Below, in pieces: positions 35,269 to 49,580 of a DNA stretch of 64,000 nt (the first letter of the stretch is position 1; every line of letters starts with the position of its first letter). This DNA is from Cardinalis cardinalis (Eukaryota > Chordata > Aves > Passeriformes > Cardinalidae), in assembly GCA_014549065.1 (NCBI GenBank), contig JACDOX010000040.1, forward strand, positions 4,977,750-5,041,749. Direction: 5' to 3'. Below the pieces are notes generated by a model. That model did not search any database, was not told where the DNA came from, and saw only the letters and a list, made by a program, of their open reading frames with translations. A program made the position numbers and the translations under genes.

Positions 35269-38200
35269 TCCCGGGCTGTCCGAGAGGTGGGGGGTACCCG
35301 CCGAGGGTGGGAGCCGCCGCCGCCGGGGGACGGGTTGGGGGAGCGAGGTGAGGGCGAGAAAAAAAATCCCGCCAGGTCTTGCCCTCGGCATTCCGCAGCC
35401 CGTGGAAAAGTTGCAGCAAACGGCCGGACCAGCGGCCGAGCCTTGGGAGATCTCGGAAGGCGCTGGGAAAAATTGCCGTAGTAAATCAGTTGTCTGTGTT
35501 TCCCTGACGAGTGCGAGAACATGAAATAATCGGGAGCAGCAGTGCAGTGGCTGCGGTTCNCGGTGTCTCCCCGCACGCCGCTCCAGCGTGCGGCGCCGGG
35601 CGGGTGCTGTGGGAACCCCGGCATTTCGCCCTTCGTCCTCCCGCATCCCGCCGGAAAGTGCCGCTCAGTGCCGCTGCGGGGGCCCTTGCCATTATTCTGC
35701 AGGTTCTGTAGAGATTTCAGTCACTATGCTGTGCGTTTTGTAGAAGGAAGCAAGGGACAGACATGAGTGGAAAATTGTAACAAGCAGTGGCTCAAGGAAA
35801 CTCTAACGGGAGAAAGTTAAAGGCTGGTCTTCGCAAGGTGCCGATATCCTCTCTCCGGGCAGACCCCAGCGAGAGCCAGGACTGCTCCGGGAGAGAACAA
35901 TGCATGGACACGCACACCGCTGCCTCTGCGCTGGGGGCTTTTCCCTCCTCCTACACTGCTGCGTTAGAAGCGAGATACTTTTTGCCTTCGTCTGTTTCTT
36001 GCCAATTGCTGGGTCACCTACACATCAGTGAAGACACTTCAGAAGTCACTGGAAAAGACATGAAACNTCTTTTAAGAAGATCTTACCAAAGTATTTTGGG
36101 TAGTTGAATAATTTTTCAAGAGATGAGAGGAATTAGAAATACTCACATTCTGAAATATTTAAATCTCACCTGACCGAAGCACTGGAGAATGTACCCATGT
36201 TTAAGAACTTAAAACTTGGAGACTTAATTTTTGTGATTCTGAAGTACNCTGGGGTTTTATCTTAAGTTATCAGCTCTGAATTTTAGCAATGTGTATCCAT
36301 TGCTGTTANTCACATTAGATTACTATAGATGCCTTGAACAAAGATGTTTCAGACCCTGTATACACAATTATTTAAATGTACTGAATAGATTGTTAATTGT
36401 GAAGGGTCTCTTAAAGTCTGAGAGCCATGTTTATGTGTTTACGAATGAGGATTTATGAGTGGAAGCAGTGAAGCATTTTATTACATTTGAACTGTAAACT
36501 TATAAAAGTCAACAGACTTCTTTTGCAAATTCAGAGCAAAGCAGGAACAATCCATCTCTCCCAGTAAACTGGGAAAGACAGGCAGTCTTGGCATTCAGGA
36601 CCATATGGCTTGACTCAGGGGCTNACAAGCTGTAGCCTGTGGAACAGCTTCTTGTCATGGTGGTGAAGCATCTGTCAGCCTTCAAGCAGTTATGCTTCCT
36701 GCTTTTTGGAGGCACTGACAGACTCCTAGTTCTCCAAAGGGTTGTTTCCTATATTTTAAGGAGTAGCAAACAAATGTGATACCAAACAATTAATCATTCC
36801 AAGGGGATCAGAGCAGGACATACTGCAAGAAGACTTGCCATTAAACCCATGCAAAGTGCAAACCTGTGCAAAGAGAGAAAGGAGGTGAAGTGGGTACAAA
36901 AAAGAGGACTTAAGCACATGAGGGCACTCGACACATTAAAGTAAATCTTAATCTATATGCTCTCCTGTGGCTACTTCAGTCATTATCTAGATTGGTAACT
37001 GTCTTAATGGAAAGAACAAGATCAGAAAACTGGGAAAAAGGTTAATATTTCTTACAAAAAATATTCTGCAATAGACATTATACAGAAAGCAAGAACCACA
37101 CATTCACTGAGCCTTGCAAACACTACTTGGTAATGCCTNGATATTGTTTAAAACAAACCAGGGATTTTGATCTTTGAAGTGATTTTGCACAGTGATAATA
37201 TATAAGTAGTGCAGCTGAAGGAGTAGCTGAGTCATATGTCAGTACAACGAAAGTGCTGAAAGAAGAGTCCTGTTGAGCNCTAGACTCAATGTGAGTGAGT
37301 TGGTCCGTTTATTTAAATCAGTCTTAACCTGAGAAACCACCGGGACTGCAGAAGCACATTCCCCAACAGTGTCAGTCCTAGAAGTGATGTTTATGAAACT
37401 CTGTGCTTTGATGGACACATAACCCCCCCTGTTTTAAACATACCAACACCTGGATTTTTCTTTGTAAGTAATGATTTCCTTAAAGAAGTGATTAAGCATT
37501 TAGGGTTCAGTCATACAAATCCTTTTTCAATGAGGCTATTTCCATGAATTAATCTTATTGAAGGATTANTTGGATGAGAGGATTTGTAGGCTTAAAGACT
37601 TAGTAATTAAAACTATTATCAGAAGTGAGTTTATGTACTTTTGCATGCTAATATGACAGCAAATGAAATGTCACTGATATCTGGACAGCCTTTTACAATT
37701 TGAATAAAACAGAGTTAGTGATGCCAGTCTGATAGGATCTTGCAAAAACATGTAGCACTTTTCTGATTTGCTTGTTCTTTGTGTGATTTGAAGACAACCT
37801 AAATAGGATTAAGTTACTAAGAAATATGTTGCAAAGAGGGGTCACCTGTGGGGTAGCTCTGAAGGCTGATAAGGTATCACAGATACATGGTTCAGGCACT
37901 TGATCTCCTGCAGTAAGTTAGATGCACATCCTCTTAGAAACCTCAGTATTGAAAGTGTCTTGGATTTCAGCAGAGCTTTCTACCTCTGATCGTGTGCATT
38001 ATTGTTGGCAGTTAAGTTACTATCTTGGGTTGTCCTATCTGTATGTTGGGTCACTAAAGTGGAAGGCTCTGTAGAAATTATTGTGGACCGGTACCTGGAA
38101 AAAGAATTAGTACTTAAATTGGCACTTCTAGTCTCTTATCAGCAGGCTAAATCAGAAATGCAAATCAGATACCTGATACCTTGGTGTGAGCTTGATTTTA

Positions 38201-41200
38201 AGTGAAATTGTGACTTTTGATCATCAGTCTTTCTTGCTCATTCTGCAAAAAAGTGAACACTAGGAACTGGANGATATTTGGAGCTCATGGCAGGTATAGA
38301 TCTGCTCCTCATTAAATAGAAAAAGAGAATTTGCTGTAGCCAGAAAGATGCTGTGCTATTCATATTAGGCCATGGACTAAGGTCTCTGTTCCCCTGGTTT
38401 TGACTCTGCTCAAGGGAAGCCAGTTTGCAAGTACTGCAGCTGAAAAGAACATCCTGGAATAAAGAGTGGTATGGAGAATAAACAGCAGATGACCTTGAAA
38501 GATTCAGGGGTGGGGGAGCATTTTGTAAGGGCTGTTTAGTGATATTTTTATTGATTTCTTTTCTTCACCTGCTTTTATTATGAGCCTGCAAGTTTTTATC
38601 TCTGTGAACTATTTAGCACGTGGCTTTGTCATTTAAAGTGAGGCCAATAACCCATTCTCCTGACCCAGTTTTGCCATTGCACTGAAATCTGTTTTTTCCC
38701 TTTATGCACTGCATGTCAGTCCTTCAGGTACGGCTCTGCAAGCTGACAGTGCCATTCTCCAAGTTTTGTTATGTGATTTAATGGTATGCTGGCTCATGTA
38801 ATCACCATATTGTACAAAAGTTAAGAGTTGGCAAGATGCAGCCCTTGGCTTCGGATGGGCAATGCTCAGTATGCAGTATGTAAACACAACACCCATTTAT
38901 TAGAAGCAAAGGAAGGAAAAATCTCCCTACGCAATTCCATTTGAGTGTTGTGGGAGCTGACATGAAAACGAAAGTGCTTGTTCTCGCCCTGGTCTTTGGT
39001 GTGCCAAACCTGAGATTAGTCAGTCTTTTCAACACACTGTAAAACCACTTGTTTTCTGTTGGTTGTGTTTTTCTCCATGTGTTTGTGGGAAAAGGAGATG
39101 GATGAATGTAAGGTGAGTGGCAAGGGGTAGCGCTTCTCTTTTAATTGTCTTGTTCGGCCCATGTTTGTATTGCTGACCCAGTCATATGTAAACCTGCAAA
39201 ACTGACTTTTTGTAAATATTACCAATGCTGAAATAACTGGCTGCAGGGAGCACATGAAACACAGACTTCTTTGATGGATGGTTTTACTAATTGACAAATG
39301 TAAATAGTATCAGACATCTATTAGTCTGTGAATGAAAATATGAGAAAATAAAAATGGTGTTAAGTATTTTATTTTATTAAAGCTGGTGGCGTTTACAGTA
39401 TCAGAGGTCATTGATAGTATGATAATGAAGACATTAATTCTACTGTATGTCTGAATAAAAGCCAGTTTAGGAGGTCAGATTTATGAACACTTTGGGTCAT
39501 ATTAGTATAGGAAATAATTGTCATCTGATTTCCTACACTTATCTAATAACCACTGGGTGAATGATTGGTTGCTGTTTGTGTTTAAACCAGGTTTAAATTA
39601 TAAAAGGTAGATGAATACAGTAATGATTTTAAATCTCATTAGGAATTTTCTGCTCTATATGTGTTTTTCCACTATTGTTGCTGTGTGGAGCAGACCTAAT
39701 TTTGGGTGCAAGGTGAAAATAGCATCAGGTCTAGCCTCAGCAAGATACCTCTGCAGGTATTGCCTGAAGAAGTTCCTTATGGTTCTCACTGCTTTGCAGC
39801 CATACTGTGGAGCACACTGTTTTGCAAAGTGAGGAGGTAAATGCTGAGCTTTGAGCTATTTCATCACCACTTGAAGCAACAGTAAAAGTGAGACCATGTG
39901 GTGCAGGCTTGGGGGACTGAGTGCAGGCTCCTCTGTTGCAGGGCCAATAGCTAACTGATGCTTCACAGTGGTCAGTGCTCCTGGAAGGATCTCTCAAGCA
40001 GGTCTTCTGAAAGGTCACCTTTCACTTACCTCCCAGTNCTAAACTTTCACTGCTGCTAAAGAACACTTGGGTATTTTTCTTTTTCTTCTCTTTTGCTGCA
40101 AAACCTAGTAAATGGAGAAAATTGAGTTTAAGACCCTCAAGATCATATTTAGCCTAAGCCACAAGAGCCACCCTTTCTCTTACCTGTGACACCTGTATGA
40201 CAGTCATTCTCATGTGTTTAATAATGTTCCAGTGAAGAATTTCTAGGAGTCCAGCTGGGTATTTCAGTCCTCTTCTACCTTCACTGGCTTCTCACTGGTT
40301 TTAGGCAGCAGAGCTGGGAAGTCAGAGAGAGGTGGTGTGTCCTGGCAGCCTTGGAGCTGGTCCAGGTGGTGGACTACACACTTCAGCTTAGACTGATGCT
40401 CTGCAAAGTGTGCAGGTTTAGTCTGGGCTGTCACAAAAGGGTGCATGCATGGTCTACAGCAATTAACTCTGAGTTTGTGAACAACTTTGATTCAATCCAG
40501 ACTGAAAAGCTAATCTAGAAAAATTTACGTGGGCAAACGCACTAGAGTGAGAGAGACACATGTTCACATGTTTTCTTGGGTAGCATCCTAAGCCTCTGGG
40601 AAGCTTCTGACTATCTAGTTTATCTTGTTGAAGCTGTTCTGTTGAAGGTTTATTTGTTCAATCTTGAGGGTGGCTTACACATGAGCTAAGAATGTGGGGG
40701 AGACTGTATTTCAGACCTCAACTCCTAATTCACAGATTGTGAATCATGCCACCCTCTGAACCTCCATTCAGAAAGATTTAAGCATTTTCAAGTCAGAGTC
40801 TGAAAATATCAGTCTGTCTGTCATATCTGTTCTTGTAGCTTGGCCAATCCCACGTGACTGAACCTGGCTTCAATCACCTTAAATGTCTTAATGACAATAA
40901 ACCCTTATCCAGTGTCTTATTTAGCAGGCCTTCTGCCTTTCATTTGTTCTGCTGCCATCCGCTCCAGGAACATCAGTTCACTGACAGTTAAAGCCAAGAA
41001 TAAATTTAGTCCAATTAGCCCTGTCATCTATTCTTTAGATATACTTTGGGAAGTTTTTAGAAGCACCCTAAATACAGCTCTAGAGATATGTGAAGTGTAT
41101 GCAGTGTATTTATTGTGGACCTAAATTCTGCATTTGCTATGGCTGGAATCTCTGTACTTGATGTAGTCAGGATGACTTGTACTGATGACCTTCCAATGTC

Positions 41201-44200
41201 TTTCCTCCTAAATGAATTACACTGTTTTGTAACTTTTCTCATGAGCTTATGCCTGCTTTGTAGCAGCAGACCAAGGTATGTCTTCCTTTTATGTTTGCAG
41301 CATGATACATCGTTACTGGATAGATTCTTTGGTCTGTTTAGTAACACATGACCTCTTAATTACTATTGGAAAAAAGCTATTCTGGCAGTATAAGTCAGAC
41401 TGTAAAACCAAGTTGTNCATGTCCTGGCAATCTATCTCTGTTTAAAACACAAAATGAACTCTGTGCAAAGCATACAGCAGCTCTTTTTGTAAGACTTGTT
41501 CCAGGACAAAAGAATGAACTTGATGATGTGTATATAACACATTCTGAAAATGTGGTGCAATACACTGATATAAAAATTTCATTTAAAAGAAATTAATATA
41601 TTTAAACTTTAAATGTTATATTACTGTACAATTCTGACACAAAATAATATATAATATTTGATGTTGTAAAATGCCTGTAATGTGGAGGGTTTAAAGTGCG
41701 TAGGAAAATTTCTTCCACCATTTCATGTTGGTCCAAAAAAATTCCTGTCTCCTTAGAGAGATTTCATAATTGTATAAAATGGGAGTATGATACCAAGGTG
41801 CTGGCTTTTGTGGTCTAACTGAAGTAAGACACTAAGGAGTCAGGCATGATACATTTAAATTAATAATATACTGTATATATGCAAAATAATTCACTAAATG
41901 AAAAGAAGTGCTTAGAAATTTAGGGAGGTTGAAATTTAAACATGCTAATAGTCTATTGTAAAAAAGTCCTAAGTTCCAACCCTCTAATTTCCACTCTTCA
42001 TTTGCTCATTATTAAGTGAACTCAGCAAAATTTGTCTTTTGCATTAAATAGCAAGCAGACAATATTATGCATTATGTCTTTAAGCTGATACAGATCTGAA
42101 TGTCAGTTCTTCCTGAGATTTGTTTTTCTTTTACTACTTTGAAGCATGCAGGAATAGGAGCATTAGTCAGCCAAATGAATTTAGGAAGCTTGTATAACAG
42201 TGCTTGGCACCCTCTTTCGTTTGGATTAAAAAACATGTTCCTGAATAAACAGAGCTTTTTGGTCGTTATTTTAAAAAGGAGGGAAAAAATGTATCTCCAG
42301 TATTCATAATTGGTGTCTTTTGCAAGTTACTGTGCTTCAGCAATGTGTGCATTGCATTTGTGTTCTAACAGCAAAAACTACCAGTGCTGTATTTGACACC
42401 AGTTTGAATGATTCTGATGGATTTTGCTTTATTTTCTAGGAAATGCAAACCTTTCTTATAAANTGTAAATTTACTTACTGTCACTGAAGGTGCTTTGATC
42501 TTCTGTATTATAATTCCTGGCAAAGAATGTGCCCTAGATTTGCCATGCACTCTCTAAAAATTCTGGCCATAATTGTAGTCTGCTCCAAACTGTTTAGATG
42601 TATTTCTTCAGTGTTTGTTCCATTAATAGTGCAATACTAGCCAGTGTTTCAGGCTACTGAAATCAATGAAAAACTTGCTATTTTTAAAAATTTACTCCAA
42701 TCTCAAGTCAGATGGTGTTCATAGTACTCCATCCATTTTCTTCTGGATTTTTTTTTCTTATCCTCGTAGCTCAAGGCCACATCTGAAAATGTCAACAAGT
42801 TTATCACCTCTTCCCCTCAAGACAGAAAATATCTTCATTTCTTTGTGCAGCTTTCCCACTCTCTACTGTGTTTAAGTTGGTGCCCTCACCTCTGACAACA
42901 GAACTTCTGCACTTCCAGTATCCACAGTACTGAAGGTGTGTCTATCAGCATCTTGTTTGCTCATATACACCTTAAGCTTCATTTCCAGTGTATGTTCTTT
43001 NTATTTTTTCTGGCATTTTTATTTCCTATTACCTTTTGGGGCCCACTTCAAATATTAGTCCTCTGAATAAAGTGTTGTCACTGTATTTTGTATCATCTGT
43101 AGAAACAAAGTGTCTCTTTGGACAGGATTAGAATGAATCCATTGTTCCGTGGAATATATTGGTTTTTTTTTGTTTTACAACGCTTGCAAGCTATTATTAA
43201 AGTTGGAAAGAGCCCTCTGAAATACTGATCTGCCATTTCTAGAAGTGGCAATACTTTTTTTCTGTGTAAAGTTAGTAATTTTCTTAATACATTAAGAAAT
43301 TCTTGCTTTTTTTGTTTATTTGTTTTTTTTTTTTTATTTTAATGGTCAGATACTTATTGAGACCAAAGGAAATCCTTTTAGAAGTAATTGGTATTGCTTT
43401 CCCCTGTGTGTCTCAGCTCTGTTACCTAACCAAGTGAGAAATACCTGATTTGGTGCTTTCATTTTAGTTTTAAAAAGTTCTGGTCTAATAAGTTCTTTAA
43501 ATAATTGAAGAGAACTTCTATCTTCTCATTCAGTGCATTAAAAAAATAAATCTCTTCTCACATTCAGGTTTTAGAGATTAGCTAAACATTTGCCGGTAAT
43601 GGTCAGATTCTCTACAGTACTGTTGGTCATTTTCCACTGTAACAGAATGTTGTTGACATTTGCAAATGGCCTGAGACATATGTGAAGTTAATCTGCTTTT
43701 AGCCTACTAAAATCTGGTTCATTTCTATTGAAACAAGTCAGTTGCATCCAAGAACACTATTTCGGTTACTGTTGAATTAGTACCTGTCCAAAGTGCTGTT
43801 TGTCAAACAACACTTTTGTTCTTTTGTTTTATGTTCTTTTTGGATTTATTCACTATGAAGGAGCCATCTTCTTAACATACATACTCCATTACTTATTTCA
43901 AAGTAAATGGTGCAATTCCTGTAAAACAGGGAAGATTTTTTCTCCAGTAAAAATTGNTAAGTGTCACTCAAGTAAACTTGCNAAAAATTGTATCAATTAT
44001 GAAAATGTGTAACTANTCACTGGAATTTTAGAGTGCAGAATTGAAAAGTAAATGCTCTGGGGATATTTACACTAGTCTTCTCAACAGTGGCTTATATTTT
44101 CTGTGAGATTAATTATGGAAGCCAAAGAAATTTCATAATAGGCCAGGCACATAAATGTGTCTTCTTTAATAAGAATGATCCTAGGAAGCATTTGAGAATT

Positions 44201-45043
44201 AGGTGTAAAAATAATCCAAGAAATCATATTATATTGTGTCAATATTTGTATGAGTTTTCTATCAGCACATCTGTAACAAAGANGCTGTTAAACTTGTACT
44301 AGAATAATTTCACTACTGACAGTTGCCATTCTTTCTAATTCACATGAATACTTTTGACCAAATGCAAAGTTCTATATCACACTACACGTGATTTACAATT
44401 CCATTTTTTAGTGAGTAACCCCTGTGAAAATTATCAGTGCAAGTAAGTTAAATAGCTGTTTTTTCAAAGTGTTGTGTTTTGTTGTATTGTTGCAGATGCT
44501 GTGAGAATGCCTAATATTTAATCTCAGTTATTTAACTGAATTCATAATACTGTGTTACTGGTGTAAGAGTCATGTTTTATAGGCATTTATGTTTCTTCAA
44601 AATTGTACAGACTTAGGGAGCTTTTTTTCTCAGATTTTTTTCTGTCCAGTTATGTGTGTGTTTCCATAGTGTAAGCTGAATGACTTAACTTCTTTTTGGA
44701 ATGCTTACCCCACAATTTCTTTGATTTTTTAAGGACAGTCACAAGTAGAGCTTCAGGTTTAAGATTAGATATTTACANTTCTCTCTAGTTAGCATAACTC
44801 AAACAAAAACATGGTATCATGTGAATGACATTCATATTAATTCTCAATAGTCACAATTCTGTGATGATGAAGTTAGCTGGGATTTATCCTGTGACTCTTA
44901 ACTGTAAGCTGAGAGTACTTGCATGTTGGTATATGTCATAGTAATGTGCCTATTATTCCTGGACATAGAGCAGAATTGTGGGGAAACACTGGAATACCAG
45001 AAACACTTTGATGGAGTTTGTTGTTGTTAGTCTAAACAAATCC

Positions 45044-45125
45044 CAATAAAAACCAAAAACAAACAAGAAAGCAACAACAACAACAAAAACACCAAAAAAA
45101 CTCCAAATCCACCCACAAACCACCA
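45044..45125 (+). repeat. A/C-rich low-complexity tract
   Basis: Sequence made almost only of A and C, with a (CAA)n core (gcaacaacaacaacaaaaac) and AAAAC/CCACC variants. Simple sequence within intron 1. Confidence 0.75.
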
Positions 45126-45699
45126 GCATATTAAAAATACAGTTTGTGTGAACAGATGTAAAGATAAGGGCAGGATATAAATTGTAAGTTGGGTTAATTT
45201 TAAGGTAAAGACAAGGTGATTATAACTNCATACATATAGGTGAACATGGTGTTTTTTTCATTTTCTTAAATATATAGTACCTCTTAACACATTAACTCTT
45301 GTCTTTAGAATTAATGAATATGTCCAGAGTTGAAAAGAATTTTTCTTACCAGCTTGCCTCTATTGTTGCATTGCTAGCAGATCTTGCTGTATTTAATTTG
45401 CTTGGTAGAAGGCAGATGGGAACTCTGTATTAACAGAGTTCAATGAAAGGAATAGAAAAGCCCAGTTCCTGTAAAAGAAATGCATTCAATGCATGAAATA
45501 TATTTGTGTTTCAAAATGGATGAACAAGGAGAAAGAATGGAAATTGCTTATTTAGATTCTTAAAAAATAAAGACCTAATAAAAAATCTAAGTAGCCCCAT
45601 AGTGTATCTCTCTTAACAGTTTAAGGGGAAAAAAATTAATTGGGACAGAAAGCAAAGTGTAGGAACAAGTCATTAATTTGTAACATGGCAAAAATCTAA

Positions 45700-46440
45700 A
45701 AGGTAATGCTCTCTAATTGTCAGTAACCTCATATAGTTCAATCTTGTAATAGGGTTCACAGATTGATGACAACATGTGCAAGCTACATAAATTACTCAGG
45801 TTAATTGAAACTAAAAGAGATTCTGAGGAACTTTGTAAAGGTTTAGAGGAGATGGGAGAACAGATGGCATGATGGCAAGGGGAGTTTGTTGTGTTGAAGA
45901 GCAAGGGGGATGCATTTTGGAAGGAATGTTTTGAACTAATTGTAACTGAATTAATAACAGCCATTTCAATTACTTCTGAAAGCTACTTACAAGCTCTTAT
46001 TTATGTTCTTGTAGCAATGCTTGGTCAGGAAAATGAATGAAATATTCTATATTGTGCCCATAGTAGAACAAATCAGACAGCATATTGAGATGCAGTAGGA
46101 GGAGAAAGAGAAATTTGAAAGGGGAATGCTTTTGTGATAGTGTTCATCAGCCATTCCAAAAAAAGTTCTGGTTTTTCCCATTGAAAAAAAGAGCGTAACA
46201 GAAATAGGGATTTTAAAATAGGCAAAAGCATTATAGGGGAGCCATTTGCATATGAAGAGAGACTGAAGGTTGATTGCAAGAAACTACTGAATGATATGCA
46301 GAAAGTAGTAGAGAGAATGATTGCTGGACATTATTGATCCTTTCTTGGTACAAGAATAAATAAATATTTAACAGAAGAGGCTAAAACTGGCAATTTCACT
46401 TTAACACAAAATTACCAGTCTGGAAAGGTTTTTGACAGTA
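45700..46440 (+). mobile_element. Ancient CR1/L3-like LINE remnant, sense
   Basis: Decayed ORF2 C-terminal region of a CR1/L3-type LINE in sense orientation. Landmarks in order: 'gaggaactttgtaaaggttt' (45826-45845), 'gatgcattttggaaggaatg' (45909-45928, the best-preserved word), 'aacagccatttcaattactt', 'tttgcatatgaagagagact' (46245-46264), and 'gaatgatatgcagaaagtag' (46290-46309). The order agrees with the L3-like consensus from the RT C-terminus into the 3' region. There is no 3' terminal repeat. Edges are approximate. Confidence 0.6.
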
Positions 46441-49400
46441 GAAATAATGTGGCTTGAAATGCAGCTTGATATATATTAGAGCAAGCCCAAGAGGTCACAT
46501 CCAGAAGGGGGTAGTCCTAGTCTTCTCATCCCTGCACATCTCATCTCCTCCTCCACTCATTCCTCAGGGATTACTTTTTGTCTCTCAGCTGAATTGGCTA
46601 GTCACTGTCTTTGAATTTACTGGCTTGCCTAGGGGTCGGGTGAATGTCAGAGGAGGGAAGCTGCAGAGAAGGAGCCCTCTCTCAGCAGCAGGGAGATGTT
46701 AGATGGCTTCAGACCATCTCATTAGCCTCGACTGAAGAAAAAGGGATTATACACTTAAGTACGTAAAACGCCATGGTTATTTCAGTTTACACTCTGTGCA
46801 TGAAATGTTTCTTATCTTCTAATTCATGCAATTCAGAAGAAATTTTCATATAGGCAATGTATTCTGTAAATCCGAATTACCAGATTTCTTCAGTTTTCCG
46901 TGGGCACCAGACTAATCATGTACTGATCTGACACTTCTTATTTTTCAAATCTTCATTGCCTTAATTGTACAAATCAGGTTTGGCCTAATTATAAACTCAG
47001 TTTCATATACAACCATCTGCCAAAATTACCATCTGTAGCAATTCAGCCTTTAGCTCAGAGGAAAGGAAAACACTTAAAAGATATATTGTAGCTGAACTTC
47101 AATTACATGTGAAAGTAATGACAGCTGAGATGTTTATACTGAAAGATTGTTCTTTTACCATGTGACTATCAATGGTGAGAAGTCAAAATTTTAAACTTGT
47201 TGCACAGCTCTAGCCATTGAAAACCAGTGGAGTTTCCATTCACCATCCCTGAAAGATATTCTTGTACAGCACTTCTGTGTTATCAGGAAAAAACACTTAA
47301 AAGTGTGTCCACTTTTAGAGGTGCACAGGAATTAAAAATATGCTTGAGTTTCTGATGCAGTAATGCACTAGCTGGATTTTTGTGTTAAAGGAAGCATTTT
47401 GATCAGTCTCACCCCATTTTTGCTACCTTAAACTTACATTTTCCTGGAAAAATGTTACACATGAGTCGAAATTCTTAAAATGACCATTCTGACAATTTGC
47501 TTTCTTAAAAAAACCCAGCAACATATGCCCCAGGAAATAATTTCAGACAAAATTTGTAGAATTAACAATGGCATGAGGCATTTTAGTACATCTTGAAAAA
47601 AGAATTTACGCTTGTTTTCTACTGTAAAAATATGCAGTTAGAATAATAATAACAACTTTTTTTCATATGCCAATATTTTTGACATATGAAAGTGCTTTTG
47701 GTTTAGATTAAAAACCTGAAAAAATATAGTTGATTTTTCTTACTAATATACTAATGTAATTACTTTAAGACAAGGCATAATGTGTTAGTAATTCCAGCTT
47801 GCTGAGGTAAATGGCTTACTGGCTGCCTAGTGCTTACGTTGTCTTGCAGGCATACTTAAATGTTTTGAAGATTAGTTTCTAATTTGATGTGTCTCTTACC
47901 TGATTTGTCTGCAGTCTCACAGGCTTCAAGGCATTTGAGAATAATCTCATACATTGGTCTATTGCTTTGGATAAGTATTCTTTTCACAAAAAAACATAGA
48001 TCCATTATTAATGTACTTATATTCTAATAACAGTGTAAATGTAATGTATCCTTTTACATATCATTACCTTCAAGCTAAATTGTTCACTTTGGTTTTGTAT
48101 ATGTATAGGAAGACATGCAATTCAAATTATGTAGGAAATAAAATGCTGTCTGACATATGAAAGAACTGAGTTGAAATCAGGATCTGGAAAAAATTATGGC
48201 ATTTTGTGAGGCTTTTTTCCCTGGTAGAAAGTGTTTTAAACCCGATTTTGTCTTACTCTATGTTGTTTGGAAACAGCTAAGATAAACTTGTATGAATCTC
48301 ACAGACATGTCTTGGAGCACTACTAGTATGTGCAGCTCAGTTTCTCAGTAAACTGATAAGAAGTACATATTCAAGATCTAGTGAAACTTCAGAAATGTAT
48401 AGTTTTAGGGCAAGTGGAAGCCTAGCAATGTTTTTGTGATCAGCTCAATGAAACTTTGTTTGGTTATTGACAAATATGGAATCATGGGCTCCCAAGTTTT
48501 TGAATAGTAAGGTTTAAACTTACACATTTCCCAGGGAAATACCTTGACAGACATTATGCTGGCTAATGGTCAGGTAACTACTGTACCAAGAAATGCTCTG
48601 TACAAAGAACAGAATTTTTGTTGGGACAAAGATGTTCAACATATTGAGAGTCCTCAGGGGCCTTCTTGTATGTCTTGATGAAAGAAGATGAAAACACCAA
48701 GGACAGGAGATGCAGGTTTCATTTTTCACTTTTTTGGTTTTTTAGTATGCTGACTCTTTAAGTGGCTTGCCTGTAAATACTTTTAATCTTTTCCTCTACC
48801 AAAGTATCTTACCAAAACCTTTGGCAGTTTTTGTAAAAATTGACTATGGATAATTGCTAAAATGTCCACAGGGGCTGTTTATGGGACCAGAAGCTGACTT
48901 CATTGCCTAACAATGTTCTGTTTGAAAGAACATACTGTGGAAAGGATTATGTATTTTATTTAAATCTCAAACTGTTTCTAGCAAACAAGGCACTGTTTTG
49001 TTGAATTTTCCTCATTCATTCTCTTATGGCACAGTGTACAAGGTGCTTGTAAAACATAGCATTTAATCTGTAAAGTCATGTTTCTAAATCATGAATGGCT
49101 CATCATTAATAGACATTATGTGGAATAAAGTAAATTTTGTGATGAAAAATAGTGAGAAGGAGCAGAAACACAGGCTTCACTATGGAAGACCATAGCTTTG
49201 CCCCATTTCTGCAGCTGAGTTGTGTAATGCTACATGCCCTCATGCTACAGGAGATCAATAGATTCAAAATACTTTTCATCCTTGATACATGCCCAAGATA
49301 ATAATTTAGGTTTAAAATAATTCTTATAAAAGCATCTTTTGAATTCTGAAAGAATAAATAACAGTTTTTATTACTTATGTTTAAAATTTTAGGTGTCACT

Positions 49401-49580
49401 ACTGATGATAGAAAGAAACCTAAAATATCTGTTATTTATTTCCCAAAAGATCCAAGATTTAATACAGCTGTAGAGCAGAATGATCTTCTTTCATCAGTGT
49501 TGCAGTTGGTGTTGAAAACTTTCACCACAGGCCTGGCGAAATATCTGATTGGTTAATTGTTTTATTTTTTTAAATCTCTT
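46441..49580 (+). other. KITLG: KITLG intron 1, middle part
   Basis: About 3.1 kb of mostly AT-rich intron without recognised repeats or exons. The stretch at 46460-46730 is more GC-rich and unclassified. At 48303-48312 there is a perfect palindromic decamer agacatgtct, discussed under rejected items. Confidence 0.55.

Larger units (their letters stand above)
34220..35690 (+). promoter_or_regulatory. KITLG: KITLG promoter CpG island
   Basis: Base composition changes abruptly from AT-rich to very GC- and CpG-rich at about 34220 and returns to AT-rich after about 35700. The island covers the TATA box, the 5' UTR, exon 1 and the start of intron 1. It contains three identical GC boxes, a (CCG)n run at about 34837-34854 and a 112-base assembly gap. 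Long overlapping frames on both strands here, including one of 388 codons on the minus strand, are what GC-rich sequence with few stop codons produces by chance, and I do not regard them as genes. Confidence 0.93.
35128..45699 (+). other. KITLG: KITLG intron 1, first part
   Basis: Intron 1 runs from the gtgagt donor at 35128 to the acceptor AG at 60227-60228, 25,101 bases in all. This first part begins in CpG-island sequence, then becomes AT-rich after about 35700. No exon or confident transposon was recognised here apart from the A-rich tract at 45044. The open frame at 35787-36107 (106 codons) has no family resemblance and contains an N. Isolated N bases are frequent. Confidence 0.7.

Noticed and set aside
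34139..35646. Long overlapping open frames on both strands in the CpG island, up to 388 codons on the - strand
   Set aside because: They arise from GC-rich sequence with few stops, run through the 112-base N gap, are Pro/Arg/Gly/Ala-rich without domains, and overlap one another in several frames.
35787..36107. 106-codon frame just after the CpG island
   Set aside because: It lies in intron 1, contains an N and shows no family resemblance; it does not join in phase to KITLG exon 2 with the known protein N-terminus.
42231..48312. Perfect p53-type half-sites aaacatgttc (42231-42240) and agacatgtct (48303-48312) in intron 1
   Set aside because: A p53 response element was known to me for human KITLG, so I looked. 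Neither decamer has an adjacent second half-site, and single decamers are expected by chance in 25 kb.
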